In this document: positions 8,527 to 17,948 of the stretch, in pieces | How positions within the stretch are numbered: position 1 is the stretch's first letter | Layout: each line of letters begins with the position of its first letter | DNA from: Marinilabiliaceae bacterium ANBcel2 | GTDB taxonomy: Bacteria > Bacteroidota > Bacteroidia > Bacteroidales > Marinilabiliaceae | Length of the DNA stretch: 64,000 bases | Assembly: GCA_029688995.1 (NCBI GenBank) | Contig: JARULA010000009.1 | Location: 1-64,000, forward strand | Direction of reading: 5' to 3' | The notes under the pieces: model-generated | Told to the model about the DNA's origin: nothing | What the model saw: only the letters and a program-made list of their open reading frames with translations | Databases searched by the model: none | Program-made: the position numbers and the translations under genes

Positions 8527-10533
8527 TTAAAAATTGAAGGATACTAATAAGTGGTAGTTGCGTCCCGGCATTGGACGGTATAATATTGAGTGATATGTTT
8601 CATCAAAGAGATTATAAACTTTTAGTCGGGTAGATATATTAATATCATTTTCCGTAAAATTGTATCCAGCTGATAAGTCATTCATATAATATGGGTATAG
8701 CCAGTCACGTTTTGATACATTATTACTTGAAGTTGTAAATCTTTCACTATAAGAGTTGTGCTGCCAGCCCAATGAAAATCCATTGTACGATAGTTCACCC
8801 ATTATATTTCCTGAATGAACCGGGACATAAACTAACTGTTTACCATACGATTCATCACCCCATACTAACGGATCACCATAATTTATTGACCTGGTATAAG
8901 CATATGAACTTAACAATGAATATTTGACATTACCCAGATAGCCATCTATTTTTACCGATGACTCAAAACCTTTCGACAGCACATTTTTTATATTCATTGG
9001 TTCCCAGTGTCCTTTAAAACTGGGGATCCAAATAATCCAATTATCAATATCGTTGCGATAAAAAGTTATTTCTGATTGAATTATATGATCATTAATATAG
9101 GTTAGATACTCCATTCCTGTTTCAATACTAAACCCTTCCTCGGGTTGTAAGTCAGGATTTCCTCCCGGCTGCCAATATAGATCGTTAAGAGAGGGATGAT
9201 GATGGTTTTTTGCAATATTGCCTTTTATTATCCATTTTTTGTCATTTAATACTTTAAAGTCGAATCCTAAATATGGAATAAATGGCAAACGTTTTCCTTC
9301 GACCCACTCCTGACGAAACATTGCATTTAAATTAATTCGATTGGCTATACTTTTTCTAATGCCCATAAAGGAGCTGTATTCCCAGCGATCTATTTTATAT
9401 CCGGTTTTTTGAACAGAGTCACGTGAAGCAACATCATACATGTTAGCATCAAATTTTGTCTCTATTGATAACGACGGAGTAACGGAGTATCTATATTTTA
9501 ATTGATTTAAAAAACTCTTTTGCTTGCTTTGAGAATATATTGCTGCTACCAAACCTACCCCCGTAACGCTGTTTTTTAGTTTATAGTCAAGCTCTTTATT
9601 AGCATACCCACTTCTAATTAAAACATTTCCCTTATCTCCATAATAGCTCCAGTCTGCCACAACCTTATGATCTCGATCTTGCTGATCATTAAGATTTGAG
9701 TTGTCGGGACCTTCATAACTTGTGGCTCTGGGTATAGTACGATCGGCCCACTGACTCCACCATTTTACCGATACAACGCTCTTTTCTGATGCTCTTAAAT
9801 ATAACTCTTGTAGAATACCATATCTTTCGTAGTCAGCCAGATGGTTAGTATCTAACGGATTTGTTATAATGCCGGTTTCAGGATCTATATCTCCAATTCC
9901 TCTGTTTAAAAAAGTGTAATCATTTGCCGACTTGTTGTAGTAAAGTCTTGTTTTTGATTGAAATTTTTGATTTCCAAAACCTGCCATTAAAAATTGATCA
10001 TAACTACTATAGCTGCCAATTCCCTGAGAATATCCTGCTGTAAAAGAGTTGTTCCAGTTTACATTATTCTCTATATTAATAGAACCTCCCAGTCCGCCAC
10101 TTTGATCACTCATTGATGCAGCTCCATGTTTAAGTGACATGTCATCAATAATATAGACAGGAATTAAAGAGAAATCAACCATTCCTGTCATTGGCGAATT
10201 AATGTTAATCCCATTCCATGTTACCTGTGTATGAGATGCTGCAGTTCCTCTAAAAGATGCCGTTGCTAAAGCACCTCTTCCATGACTTTTAATAAACACT
10301 GAACTGTTTTCAGATAGAAGCTCTGATAGGGTTAAATGTACCTTATCTATTAAGACTATTGAATCAATCTTAGTTTGTTTCATCCCTGCTTCATCCTTAT
10401 TAAATACTCGTTCTGCTTCAACATTTACAGGATTTAATTGAAACACTGAATCCCGGATGCCCTGAGCAAGGGTCATCCGGTTTAAACCAGTTATCATAGT
10501 AATAATAGCCAGGATAAAAAGTCTGATTATCAT
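8527..10533 (-). CDS. btuB: TonB-dependent receptor, probable vitamin B12 transporter
   Basis: This 668-residue outer-membrane receptor has a signal peptide (about 1-24). A short N-terminal stretch with a possible TonB box is followed directly by a plug domain (about 45-155; SEVELLSE-like [14 protein letters not shown], then [15 protein letters not shown]) and a barrel ending in VSFNF. Unlike the other receptors in the window it lacks a carboxypeptidase-regulatory domain, as is usual for BtuB and other small-cofactor receptors. It is the middle gene of three packed genes (1-nt and 11-nt gaps) downstream of a cobalamin riboswitch. That makes cobalamin or a corrinoid the likely cargo. No inner-membrane BtuCD or BtuF gene is present here, so they must lie elsewhere. 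The symbol rests on family plus riboswitch, not on a diagnostic motif. Confidence 0.85.
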   Translation of the reverse strand: MIIRLFILAIITMITGLNRMTLAQGIRDSVFQLNPVNVEAERVFNKDEAGMKQTKIDSIVLIDKVHLTLSELLSENSSVFIKSHGRGALATASFRGTAASHTQVTWNGININSPMTGMVDFSLIPVYIIDDMSLKHGAASMSDQSGGLGGSINIENNVNWNNSFTAGYSQGIGSYSSYDQFLMAGFGNQKFQSKTRLYYNKSANDYTFLNRGIGDIDPETGIITNPLDTNHLADYERYGILQELYLRASEKSVVSVKWWSQWADRTIPRATSYEGPDNSNLNDQQDRDHKVVADWSYYGDKGNVLIRSGYANKELDYKLKNSVTGVGLVAAIYSQSKQKSFLNQLKYRYSVTPSLSIETKFDANMYDVASRDSVQKTGYKIDRWEYSSFMGIRKSIANRINLNAMFRQEWVEGKRLPFIPYLGFDFKVLNDKKWIIKGNIAKNHHHPSLNDLYWQPGGNPDLQPEEGFSIETGMEYLTYINDHIIQSEITFYRNDIDNWIIWIPSFKGHWEPMNIKNVLSKGFESSVKIDGYLGNVKYSLLSSYAYTRSINYGDPLVWGDESYGKQLVYVPVHSGNIMGELSYNGFSLGWQHNSYSERFTTSSNNVSKRDWLYPYYMNDLSAGYNFTENDINISTRLKVYNLFDETYHSILYRPMPGRNYHLLVSFNF

Positions 10534-10534
10534 A

Positions 10535-12928
10535 TTACTGTTTGATAAGTTTTAAAGTTTTTCTATATGAATCTGTTTCAATTACTACCAAATAAATTCC
10601 CCTTGGCAGGTTGCTAATTCCTATAGCTTGTGAGCTGTTATAGTTAACAATATCTATCAATTTAGAGCCGATAGTGTTTATTACCTTAATATTTGCATTT
10701 TTCACACCCTCTATTCTAAATTTATCTGTTACCGGGTTTGGATAGATAGTAAAGTTGCTCTCTATTTTCGGCTTATTAGATGAGATTGTTACATCTACAT
10801 CGGTTGAAACTATTGCTGTTATATCTGGATTTTTATCCAGTGAAGCAGTAAGCTCAAGCTCTCCCGAGTATTCAGGTAAATGCAGAACATTGTTTTCATC
10901 TACATAAGCATCAGCAATGTTCGCCGACCAGTTTATTTGCCAATCTTTTTTCACCCTTCCTCTTTTAAAAGCAAAAGCCTCAAGTTGAAGTGTTGGCTCT
11001 TCGATTGTGTATGGTAGCTCCTTAATCACAATCATTTCTAAAACACCCGTAATATCCGAATTTGGTTTTGTTACTGCTGCACCTGTAATTTCGGTAGAAA
11101 CTTCACCAAGCCATCCTGCATTACCTTGCATTGCTCCAACAACTTTTATAAAATCTATTTCATCCAGCTCTACATAGTTCCCCTCACTATCAACAGCCCA
11201 ACTTATGTCAAATCCGTCACCTCCTGCATTTTCATTTGTATTGTTATAGGGATTATTAGGGATAGTCCATGGTGCTGTACCACGTGGATTGTTATCTACA
11301 TATCCAAATTCTCTGGCATAGGACATTATATATGTAGGATTGCGCATATCTAAAGCTCCTTCAATTAGGGTGCCGGTGAGAGTATAGCTCTCATTATCTA
11401 TATTGCTAAAAACATCATTTTGTGGATAGTATGGTTGGTTATGAAAGTCATTTTTTAATACATACCCCGAATTGCCTTGATTGTCGGTCCATGGAACATC
11501 TGCTGCATCCGTCTTTTTGGGATTAAAATAGGTTACTTCATATTCTTGTATTGTCGATGAAAACCAATAATCACTTCCAGCAAGTTCATACCAGGTGCCA
11601 TCAGGGATACCATTTTTGTTTCCATCTTTCATCACCCATACACTACCAGGTTCAGACCATGTATCAAGAGGGTTACCAAATATTGTAAAATCTATGCCAT
11701 AAGGGTTATCAGGATGATTTTTTACTGGCTCTTCAAACTTAAATACAACATAGCCTCCAAAGGCTCCCAGACTCATAGAACCTTGAACTCCGCCTATTAA
11801 CGACTCTTTTGATTCAGGAGTTCCCCAGGGCGATTTATTTATGAATTGACCCGGAGCTGGAACAAACTCCAACACTTCAGAGATGAAATTCGATTTTTTT
11901 GTTAATTGTGCAATTGGTTTACCATAAATAGAGGTAAAAATAGCATTACCATTTTTATGGCAATTAATGCTACCCATGGTTTTAATCATAGTAATCCAGT
12001 CAGTTTCAACCGGAGACTCTGCTAAAACCTCATAATTTAATCCGTCTCCTTTTGTTCCGTCCCACTTCACTAAAAAAGATGCAGAAGAAAAACTGTTTAC
12101 GTTAAAAAGAAGATTGCCGTCGGCATCTACCTCACAATCATAAACCTGGTGTCCCGTAGGCAGGTCAGATATTTTAACCCCATCATCAATTGTAAGAATC
12201 TTATCGTTGTCAATTGCATTTTGTACATCCTCATTTGCCCATTTATAAACAGCATTCTCTTTTTGCAAAAAATAGGTTCCGTAATAGATATTTCCTGCTG
12301 CATCCACAGCCAAACCTGCCGAATTACCACCAATTTCTATTATTTTTTGATGATTTTTATTATCACTTTTATCCAACAGAAAAATAGAGTTAGGATTATT
12401 CCAGTCGGGGCTATTTAATCCGGAAATGAGAGCTTCACCATTCCTAAATTCCAGATCAAAATTTCCCGGGATATTATCTATTAATTGCCATTCTCCACTC
12501 TCTATGTTGATACTGTAGATACGGTCATCGTCATTTCCCATGTTTGTATAACCTGCCCAAAGATCAGTTCCATCGGGTGATACATTAAGAAAACTTGCCC
12601 ATATCATCTCATCATAATCTTCAGGTGTTTCATAAGTTTCTATTAGTTCACCTTTTAAATTGTAGCGATAAATAGTATTATCATTATTACCATAAAAATA
12701 GTTGTCGAATACATCAAAGGCAGCAAATGAGTGATTAGAAAACAACTCATTAAAACGAAACTCCTCAGCGGGAATTAATAAATCATCTGAAGAAGATTTT
12801 AGTGATTTTACTTTTACTCCTGTATTGGGGTCAATCCCTCTTGCACTTAAATGGTTTGCATGCCCTTGTGCATAAATAGTTACGTTGCAACATAGAAATA
12901 TTGCAACAAAAATGTAAATTTGTTTCAT
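10535..12928 (-). CDS. T9SS-exported surface protein of the B12-uptake operon
   Basis: This 797-residue secreted protein has a signal peptide (about 1-21) and an N-terminal propeller-like region (about 45-345) with YRYN, IYSIN, LLDKSD and GLAVDAAGNIYYGT-type blades. A middle domain follows (about 380-690), rich in Trp, Asn and Gly (GGYVVFKFEEPV, YELAGSDYWF). The C-terminus is a clear T9SS type A sorting domain (about 725-797), beginning with FTIYPNPVTDKFRIEG and ending in KTLKLIKQ. It is therefore exported through the type IX system and attached to the cell surface. It is the first sizeable gene behind the cobalamin riboswitch, 1 nt from the BtuB-like receptor. Proteins of this layout recur next to B12 receptors in Bacteroidota; a corrinoid-binding or scaffolding role is inference. 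Confidence 0.82.
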   Translation of the reverse strand: MKQIYIFVAIFLCCNVTIYAQGHANHLSARGIDPNTGVKVKSLKSSSDDLLIPAEEFRFNELFSNHSFAAFDVFDNYFYGNNDNTIYRYNLKGELIETYETPEDYDEMIWASFLNVSPDGTDLWAGYTNMGNDDDRIYSINIESGEWQLIDNIPGNFDLEFRNGEALISGLNSPDWNNPNSIFLLDKSDNKNHQKIIEIGGNSAGLAVDAAGNIYYGTYFLQKENAVYKWANEDVQNAIDNDKILTIDDGVKISDLPTGHQVYDCEVDADGNLLFNVNSFSSASFLVKWDGTKGDGLNYEVLAESPVETDWITMIKTMGSINCHKNGNAIFTSIYGKPIAQLTKKSNFISEVLEFVPAPGQFINKSPWGTPESKESLIGGVQGSMSLGAFGGYVVFKFEEPVKNHPDNPYGIDFTIFGNPLDTWSEPGSVWVMKDGNKNGIPDGTWYELAGSDYWFSSTIQEYEVTYFNPKKTDAADVPWTDNQGNSGYVLKNDFHNQPYYPQNDVFSNIDNESYTLTGTLIEGALDMRNPTYIMSYAREFGYVDNNPRGTAPWTIPNNPYNNTNENAGGDGFDISWAVDSEGNYVELDEIDFIKVVGAMQGNAGWLGEVSTEITGAAVTKPNSDITGVLEMIVIKELPYTIEEPTLQLEAFAFKRGRVKKDWQINWSANIADAYVDENNVLHLPEYSGELELTASLDKNPDITAIVSTDVDVTISSNKPKIESNFTIYPNPVTDKFRIEGVKNANIKVINTIGSKLIDIVNYNSSQAIGISNLPRGIYLVVIETDSYRKTLKLIKQ

Positions 12929-12953
12929 GATACAATTGTTTGTTTTAAATAAA

Positions 12954-13091
12954 TTATTGTATTGGATTATTAGGGAGCGGCATAAAGTTTTGGCGAACGC
13001 TGCCGTTCCCTTTTTTGAAAAAAAAGTAATAGAGCTTTAAAACAGATAGCAATAAAGCTGTTAGTTTAGAAATGATTTTTGATTTTTCCAT
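12954..13091 (-). CDS. Possible 45-residue hydrophobic leader peptide
   Basis: An ATG at 13091 opens a 45-codon frame that starts MEKSKIISKLTALLLSVLK, continues through an aromatic stretch (YYFFF), a KKGNG turn and a Pro/Asn-rich tail, and ends 25 nt before the T9SS gene. It has one short transmembrane-like segment after a basic start. It lies between the B12 riboswitch and the first structural gene, inside the same transcript. It could be a small membrane protein, a translated leader, or chance. The frame stays open for 39 more codons upstream into the attenuator region, but that part looks random. No family is recognised. Confidence 0.35.
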   Translation of the reverse strand: MEKSKIISKLTALLLSVLKLYYFFFKKGNGSVRQNFMPLPNNPIQ

Positions 13092-13111
13092 CGTTGCTTT
13101 TTTTAAGTAAA

Positions 13112-13214
13112 AAAATCTTTGATTAGATTTTGCAGCTAACGATGGTAAAGAATGGAATATAATGAGACACATCATTTGACCAGCTAACCCGTTCACCGCA
13201 GGCTGCAAAATCTA
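13112..13214 (-). promoter_or_regulatory. Candidate expression platform of the B12 riboswitch (alternative hairpins)
   Basis: Two mutually exclusive stems share one arm. A 13-bp perfect long-range stem pairs 13202-13214 with 13124-13136 and starts 3 nt past riboswitch P1. A local hairpin pairs 13125-13131 (AGATTTT on the plus strand) with 13112-13118 (AAAATCT) across a 6-nt loop. On the minus-strand RNA it ends in a U-run continuing 3 nt beyond the stem, like a weak AU-rich terminator. The arrangement reads as antiterminator versus terminator. The pairings are seen in the sequence; the function is inference. Confidence 0.5.
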
Positions 13215-13216
13215 TG

Positions 13217-13429
13217 TTTCACTGGCAGGTCTTCTGACTTATCCATTGCTTCTGAACCCTTCCCATACGTTAATCACGTACAGTGGCTTTTGTTTTCAGA
13301 AGTCGATTGGTTGTATAGTAATAATTATTTCAACCACGGACTTACAGCAGCGGGAACTGTTGTCGATTTTCACGACATTCCCTTTTAATCTCATCTTCGA
13401 CAAAATGTCTAAATGAGAAACCAATGAAA
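13217..13429 (-). ncRNA. Cobalamin (AdoCbl-type) riboswitch upstream of the B12-uptake operon
   Basis: Read on the minus strand, the conserved cobalamin aptamer elements occur in order: AAAAGGGAA, GTGAAAATC, a core with CCCGCTGCTGTAAGTCC, GCCACTG, ATGGGAAGG and AGTCAGAAGACCTGCC. The closing P1 stem is 9 bp with one G-U pair (5' strand 13421-13429, 3' strand 13217-13225). An extra hairpin (13389-13394 with 13413-13418) sits inside the 5' part. Cobalamin binding usually turns expression off. Downstream are the T9SS protein, a BtuB-like receptor and a BtuG-like lipoprotein, so it should limit uptake when B12 is plentiful. Confidence 0.93.
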
Positions 13430-13432
13430 AAA

Positions 13433-13440
13433 CAAATATA
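13433..13440 (-). promoter_or_regulatory. Promoter -7 element of the B12-uptake operon
   Basis: On the minus strand these bases read TATATTTG, an exact match to the Bacteroidota TAnnTTTG element. They end 4 nt before the first base of riboswitch P1, which places the transcription start at the riboswitch's 5' end. No good TTG is seen 19-21 nt upstream. Confidence 0.6.
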
Positions 13441-13670
13441 CAATTTTTATTTTTAATGTATATTATCTTGCATGGCTCTTATAGTTAAATATAAGTTTGG
13501 CTTTGGGTGTAAGAATTTTAATTTTAAAATTATCCATTGAAAAATAGATCGTTGCACTAACTACCATTGTTTTTTTGTTTAAATGTTACTGTTTTACTTT
13601 ATACAATAATTATATTTATCCTAACTTTAGTTTTTATCTTAATAACCTTATTAAACAAAAATTTAATCTA

Positions 13671-14021
13671 ATGAGTTCCGAATCTGTTCCTAAGTATTCT
13701 ATTCAATTGAGTTTTGAAGATATTCGTTTACCTCCTGTTAAAGATATTTTAGTTCTTGGTAAAAAATGTCCGCAAGGTAGAATTGGTGTTTTTAGATCTT
13801 TTCAATTTTTAGTTCCTAATGAATTTGACTCTTTCGAGATTGATAACGAGGAGGCAGTTGAAGCTGTTTTTATTAATAAGCGAGTTTTGAAAAAGATTAG
13901 TCCAGAAAAAATAATTGCTATATTGAAGGAGAATGTATTCCCTTATGTTTCGGAGAATGAGGTTTTAAAAGTTGATTTCAAGTTGAGAGTTTATTATGAA
14001 TCTATAGAAGGTGAATTATAG
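13671..14021 (+). CDS. Small protein of unknown function paired with a CBS-domain kinase
   Basis: This 116-residue soluble protein has no recognised family. The ATG at 13671 gives a Ser-rich start (MSSESVPKYS). An in-frame ATG 32 codons upstream adds an aromatic, low-complexity stretch and is unlikely. The sequence alternates strands and helices (IQLSFEDIRLPPVKDILVLG, a charged EIDNEEAVEAVF helix, an IIAILKENVFPYV helix and a VDFKLRVYYES strand) and has no membrane segment or catalytic motif. The kinase gene begins 12 nt after its stop, so the two are probably one operon. An input or accessory protein for that kinase is the natural guess, but nothing in the sequence proves it. Confidence 0.65.
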   Translation: MSSESVPKYSIQLSFEDIRLPPVKDILVLGKKCPQGRIGVFRSFQFLVPNEFDSFEIDNEEAVEAVFINKRVLKKISPEKIIAILKENVFPYVSENEVLKVDFKLRVYYESIEGEL

Positions 14022-14033
14022 AAATTTTTTTTG

Positions 14034-15107
14034 ATGGAAATTGATAAATATATAAAAAATAATTTTCCTAAGGTTAATATTTATGATGGGGTTAAAACGG
14101 TTGAGGGTAAGCTCTTAGATTATGGTTATCTTGTAGTTTTTGATGAAGACAATAAGTTTTACGGAATATTGTCTCCTGTAGATTTAGTTAGACGCCCTCA
14201 TCTTATTGTTGCTGATTGTGTTACAGATAAGGAGGTTATCTCTTATGACGATTGTAGTTTTGATATCATGAGAAAGTTTTCTTATTGTAATAGTAGTGCC
14301 TTACCGGTTTTTAATAATAAAGAATTTATTGGAATAATTGAGAGAAGTGATGTTTTGTCAGGATTAGAATCTAAAGTTGATGAGCTTCATAAAAAATCGT
14401 TGATCTCTGATGAAGCAAAAAATAATTTTTTACGAAACATCTCTCATGAAGTAAGAACTCCACTTAATGGTATTTTAGGATTTCTTGAGATGATTCAAAA
14501 TTTAAAAGCTACAAAAGAAGAAAAAGATACTAAACGGTTTATTCAAATTATGAGATCTTCGGCTGACCGTTTTTTGTTGGTTATGAATGATTTAATTGAG
14601 TTGTCTCTTATTGATGCCGGGGAAAAACCCAACCTTACTATAGATAAGATATTAGTAAAGCAGATATTTGATGAGGTAATTATGATGTTCAATTCAAAGT
14701 CTGATATAGCCAATAATAAAGTTGATATAAATTATGATATATCTGATAAGGTACGATATATCTACACCGATGCTAAAAGGTTAAAACATCTTTTGTATCA
14801 TCTCATCGAGAACGCTGTTAAATTTAGTGCCTCTAAATATATTTCAATATTTTACCAGACAGCAACAGATACCGACAAAGTCTCCTTTATTATAAGAAAC
14901 AATACAAATGATAATTTTGATTTTGAAATGCTGCATCCTTTTCAAAAACAAGATTTAAATAATGATGAATTTAATCCCGGTTTGGGAATTGGTTTGCCCG
15001 TTGTAAAAAAGCTCACAACAATTTTAGAAGGAAACTTAAATATTAAGCACTTAGATATGGAGATGGAGGTGACCGTGACGATTCCTGTTCGTCATTCACA
15101 ATTTTAG
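14034..15107 (+). CDS. Soluble sensor histidine kinase with N-terminal CBS pair
   Basis: This cytoplasmic kinase of 357 residues has no transmembrane segment. Residues about 8-110 contain two CBS-like units (LVVFDEDNKFYGILSPVDL and ALPVFNNKEFIGIIERSDV), which commonly bind adenine nucleotides. A short coiled coil leads to the HisKA domain with H-box NISHEVRTPLNG (His138). The ATPase domain has the N-box LIENAVKF and the G-box GLGIGLPVV; the F-box is weak. No response regulator is next to it, so its partner must be elsewhere. The start is the ATG at 14034; a TTG one codon upstream is also in frame. It probably senses cellular energy or a nucleotide; that is inference from the CBS pair. Confidence 0.85.
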   Translation: MEIDKYIKNNFPKVNIYDGVKTVEGKLLDYGYLVVFDEDNKFYGILSPVDLVRRPHLIVADCVTDKEVISYDDCSFDIMRKFSYCNSSALPVFNNKEFIGIIERSDVLSGLESKVDELHKKSLISDEAKNNFLRNISHEVRTPLNGILGFLEMIQNLKATKEEKDTKRFIQIMRSSADRFLLVMNDLIELSLIDAGEKPNLTIDKILVKQIFDEVIMMFNSKSDIANNKVDINYDISDKVRYIYTDAKRLKHLLYHLIENAVKFSASKYISIFYQTATDTDKVSFIIRNNTNDNFDFEMLHPFQKQDLNNDEFNPGLGIGLPVVKKLTTILEGNLNIKHLDMEMEVTVTIPVRHSQF

Positions 15108-15307
15108 TACTCCATGAACTATTTTTACTTACCTCCTTATTAATTCAGCCTATTTTCCTGATAGTTGAGTATCGTTTTTATGATGTTGAATAAAATATTA
15201 AACGATTCCAATTATCAATACTTTTAATTTTACCACTTCAATATTGAATTAAAGTTATGTTTTCTTCAGGTATATACTAATTGTATTTACTGGTAAAATA
15301 GAGTTTG

Positions 15308-17797
15308 ATGATAAAACTTTTGAGTTTGCTATTTCTAATTGCCTTACCTTTTTTTGATAGTGAAGCGCAAAAGACGGCTGTACAGGGTTACATATATGAC
15401 ATTGAAACCAACGAACCGGTTCCCTTTATAAATGTGATTTTTAAAAATAGTGTTGTGGGAATGTTAACAGACTCCACCGGTTATTACTCATTAAAAACCG
15501 AAAAGTATGTTGATACTCTGTTAGTTTCAGGATTTGGCTACCATCCTGTTGAGCTGCCTGTTGTTAATGGTAAAGAACAGGAGTTCAATATTCCTCTTGT
15601 ACCCAACTCTTTTGCTTTGGATGAAATTTCTGTTTCACCCGATGATGGTCCTGTTAGAAGATTATTAGAGAAAATGGTTAACAACAAGAGTAGAAATGAT
15701 CCTGCAAATCTTAAGAGTTATTCGTATCGCAGATATTCCCGAGAAGAGTATCGGGTTAATAATGTAACCGATAGAATGAAAAATTCTCGGTTTTTTAGAA
15801 GTGCTGATACTAATATTTTTAGGTATGATGATGATAGTACCCGTTATATGCCAGTCCATTTTTCCGAAAGAGTTTTATTTAATGAACATCAAAAAAATCC
15901 TGAAAGAGTAAGATCTACAATTGAAGCAGAAAATATTACCGGACTGGGTATGCTTGAGGATACTGAGATATCCGGATTTGCATCTCAATTAGATGCCGGC
16001 ATTAACTTTTATAACAATTCAATGGAGGCTTTTGGTCAAAATCTTATCAGTCCGGCCTCCGATAACGGTTGGTTTTATTATAACTACTATTTAATGGATT
16101 CTGTTAAAACCGATTCGGGAAAAAATTATAAAGTTAGGTTTACCCCGCGACGAAGTGGAGATAACACCTTTGCCGGTTATATGACTATTGAAGATAGATA
16201 TTATGCTGTGAAAAGCGTAACGGCTGAAATGACCAATACCGACCATTTGAACTTTATTAAAGATGTTGGTTTCACAATCACTTATGATCTAATTAATGAT
16301 TCCATTCCTTTTTTTAGAAAAACAGAGATTAATGCAACAGTAGATTACATGCCTGTTGAGATACGTAAAAATCAGGAAAGGGTGGAGCTTAAGTTTTCTA
16401 TGTTACATAGTTATAATGATATTTCGGTTGATTTAGAAGAGCCTATAGAGTTAAGTCATCGCAGTTTAACCTACGAAACAGTTAGAAAAAGAGACTCCCG
16501 TAATCGTGATGAAAAATTATGGCAGCAAGTGCGTCCTTCAAATCTCACAATTAGCGAGCTTGAATTTAGGGCAGCAATAGATTCGGTTAATCAGCTACCA
16601 CTTATAAAATATATGGACAACCTTGCTAATATGTTTTTAACAGGATATTATGATTTAAATTACATTGGTATTGGTCCGTACGATCAACTCTTAATAATGA
16701 ATGAGGTGCAGGGAACTCAGATGTTTATAGGAGGTAGAACAAACTCCCGGGTTTCTGAATATTTTAGTCTGTGGGGAGGTGTTGGTTATGGTACACGCAA
16801 TCAAAAGTGGCTTTGGCGAGCAGGCGGAGGATATCGATTACCAACTCAACGTCGCAATATTTTTCAAGCTGAATATCGCAATGACTTTATAACTATTGGT
16901 GAAAATGAAAAAATATTATTACTGTACGAAAACAAGCAACACACATCTGAAAGCAATATTATTTCTCATATTTTTAAAAGAGAAGATTTGTATGAAGTGC
17001 ATAGAAGAGAGCAGATGGCTTTAAGTGTTGAGTCTGAAGTTCGCACCGGCTTTTCAATTAAATCCTCTGGTAAATGGATGCGTATGCACTCACCTCCTTT
17101 TTTTCCATATACTTCTGATGGTAATTTTATAGATAGTTTTGATGCAGCAGAACTTGGTTTAAATTTACGTTGGTCCTGGAGAGAACGCTATATGGATTAT
17201 GGATATAGGAGAGTTTATATGGGATCTCCCGACCCCATTATTAACCTTACTTTAACAGGCGGCACCTCATCTGTTGATGATAACAGAAAAGAGTACTTCA
17301 ATATTCATTCCAGTTTAAAACACTACTTTTTTATTGGGCAAACCAGACTTGATTATGCAGTTGAAAGTGGAGCTATATTTGGAACCGCTCCTTATCCATT
17401 ATTAAATTTGGCACGAGCCAATACCACCTATGGTTCTATGCGTTATAATTTTAATATGATAAATCAGCTGGAGTTTGTTCACGATAGATACTTACAAACA
17501 TATCTTGAATACCGGCTTAATGGATTTTTGTTTAAGCGTACTCCTTTACTTCGCCAAACCGGTCTGCGTGAAGTTGTAAGTGCAAAAATGATGATAGGAG
17601 ACATTAGTGACCGGCATAGCTATTTTTTAAACTATCCTTTAGAGTTGAAGAGCTATAACAGTGAACCTTATGTTGAGGTTGGATTTGGAGTGGAAAATGT
17701 TTTGAGGTTTTTTCGCTTCGATGGTATATGGCGAGTTACAAGATCAGATGAGGCTCCCAGGTTTGGTTTGAGGGCACGAATGGAGATTAGGATTTGA
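15308..17797 (+). CDS. DUF5686 family outer-membrane protein with carboxypeptidase-regulatory domain
   Basis: This secreted protein of about 829 residues has a signal peptide (1-~19, cleavage near EAQ). A carboxypeptidase-regulatory-like sandwich follows (about 24-105; VQGYIYDIETNEPVPFINVIF). The long remainder matches DUF5686: a SYRRYSREEY start, an FTPRRSGDNTFAGYMTIEDRYYAV central strand region, and many Tyr/Arg-rich amphipathic strands ending with Ile (RMEIRI). The C-terminal half looks like an outer-membrane barrel. Family members are widespread in Bacteroidota, with no settled function. It is transcribed alone; a 12-bp perfect palindrome (15237-15248, TTCAATATTGAA) lies 59 nt upstream of the ATG and could be an operator. 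The ATG at 15308 follows an in-frame TTG. Confidence 0.82.
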   Translation: MIKLLSLLFLIALPFFDSEAQKTAVQGYIYDIETNEPVPFINVIFKNSVVGMLTDSTGYYSLKTEKYVDTLLVSGFGYHPVELPVVNGKEQEFNIPLVPNSFALDEISVSPDDGPVRRLLEKMVNNKSRNDPANLKSYSYRRYSREEYRVNNVTDRMKNSRFFRSADTNIFRYDDDSTRYMPVHFSERVLFNEHQKNPERVRSTIEAENITGLGMLEDTEISGFASQLDAGINFYNNSMEAFGQNLISPASDNGWFYYNYYLMDSVKTDSGKNYKVRFTPRRSGDNTFAGYMTIEDRYYAVKSVTAEMTNTDHLNFIKDVGFTITYDLINDSIPFFRKTEINATVDYMPVEIRKNQERVELKFSMLHSYNDISVDLEEPIELSHRSLTYETVRKRDSRNRDEKLWQQVRPSNLTISELEFRAAIDSVNQLPLIKYMDNLANMFLTGYYDLNYIGIGPYDQLLIMNEVQGTQMFIGGRTNSRVSEYFSLWGGVGYGTRNQKWLWRAGGGYRLPTQRRNIFQAEYRNDFITIGENEKILLLYENKQHTSESNIISHIFKREDLYEVHRREQMALSVESEVRTGFSIKSSGKWMRMHSPPFFPYTSDGNFIDSFDAAELGLNLRWSWRERYMDYGYRRVYMGSPDPIINLTLTGGTSSVDDNRKEYFNIHSSLKHYFFIGQTRLDYAVESGAIFGTAPYPLLNLARANTTYGSMRYNFNMINQLEFVHDRYLQTYLEYRLNGFLFKRTPLLRQTGLREVVSAKMMIGDISDRHSYFLNYPLELKSYNSEPYVEVGFGVENVLRFFRFDGIWRVTRSDEAPRFGLRARMEIRI

Positions 17798-17899
17798 TCT
17801 CATAGAGAGACAAAATCGTCTTAACATATAATTTTGACTGCTCAGTATCATATTTTTTTACTTCCGCTAATCAATTCTTTACATAGCTTTTTATCATTT

Positions 17900-17907
17900 T
17901 ATTTTTG
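17900..17907 (+). promoter_or_regulatory. Candidate -7 promoter element for the RND efflux operon
   Basis: TATTTTTG matches the Bacteroidota TAnnTTTG element exactly and lies 41 nt before the adaptor ATG. The position 19 nt upstream reads TTT instead of TTG, so the -33 box is weak. Confidence 0.5.
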
Positions 17908-17948
17908 CATTAAAATTATAGGGTTTAACTAATTAAAGTTATGTAGAG

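Noticed and set aside
15237-15248. 12-bp palindrome TTCAATATTGAA as a firm operator
   Set aside because: AT-only palindromes of this size arise by chance in such DNA, and no regulator is linked. Mentioned only in the neighbouring gene entry.
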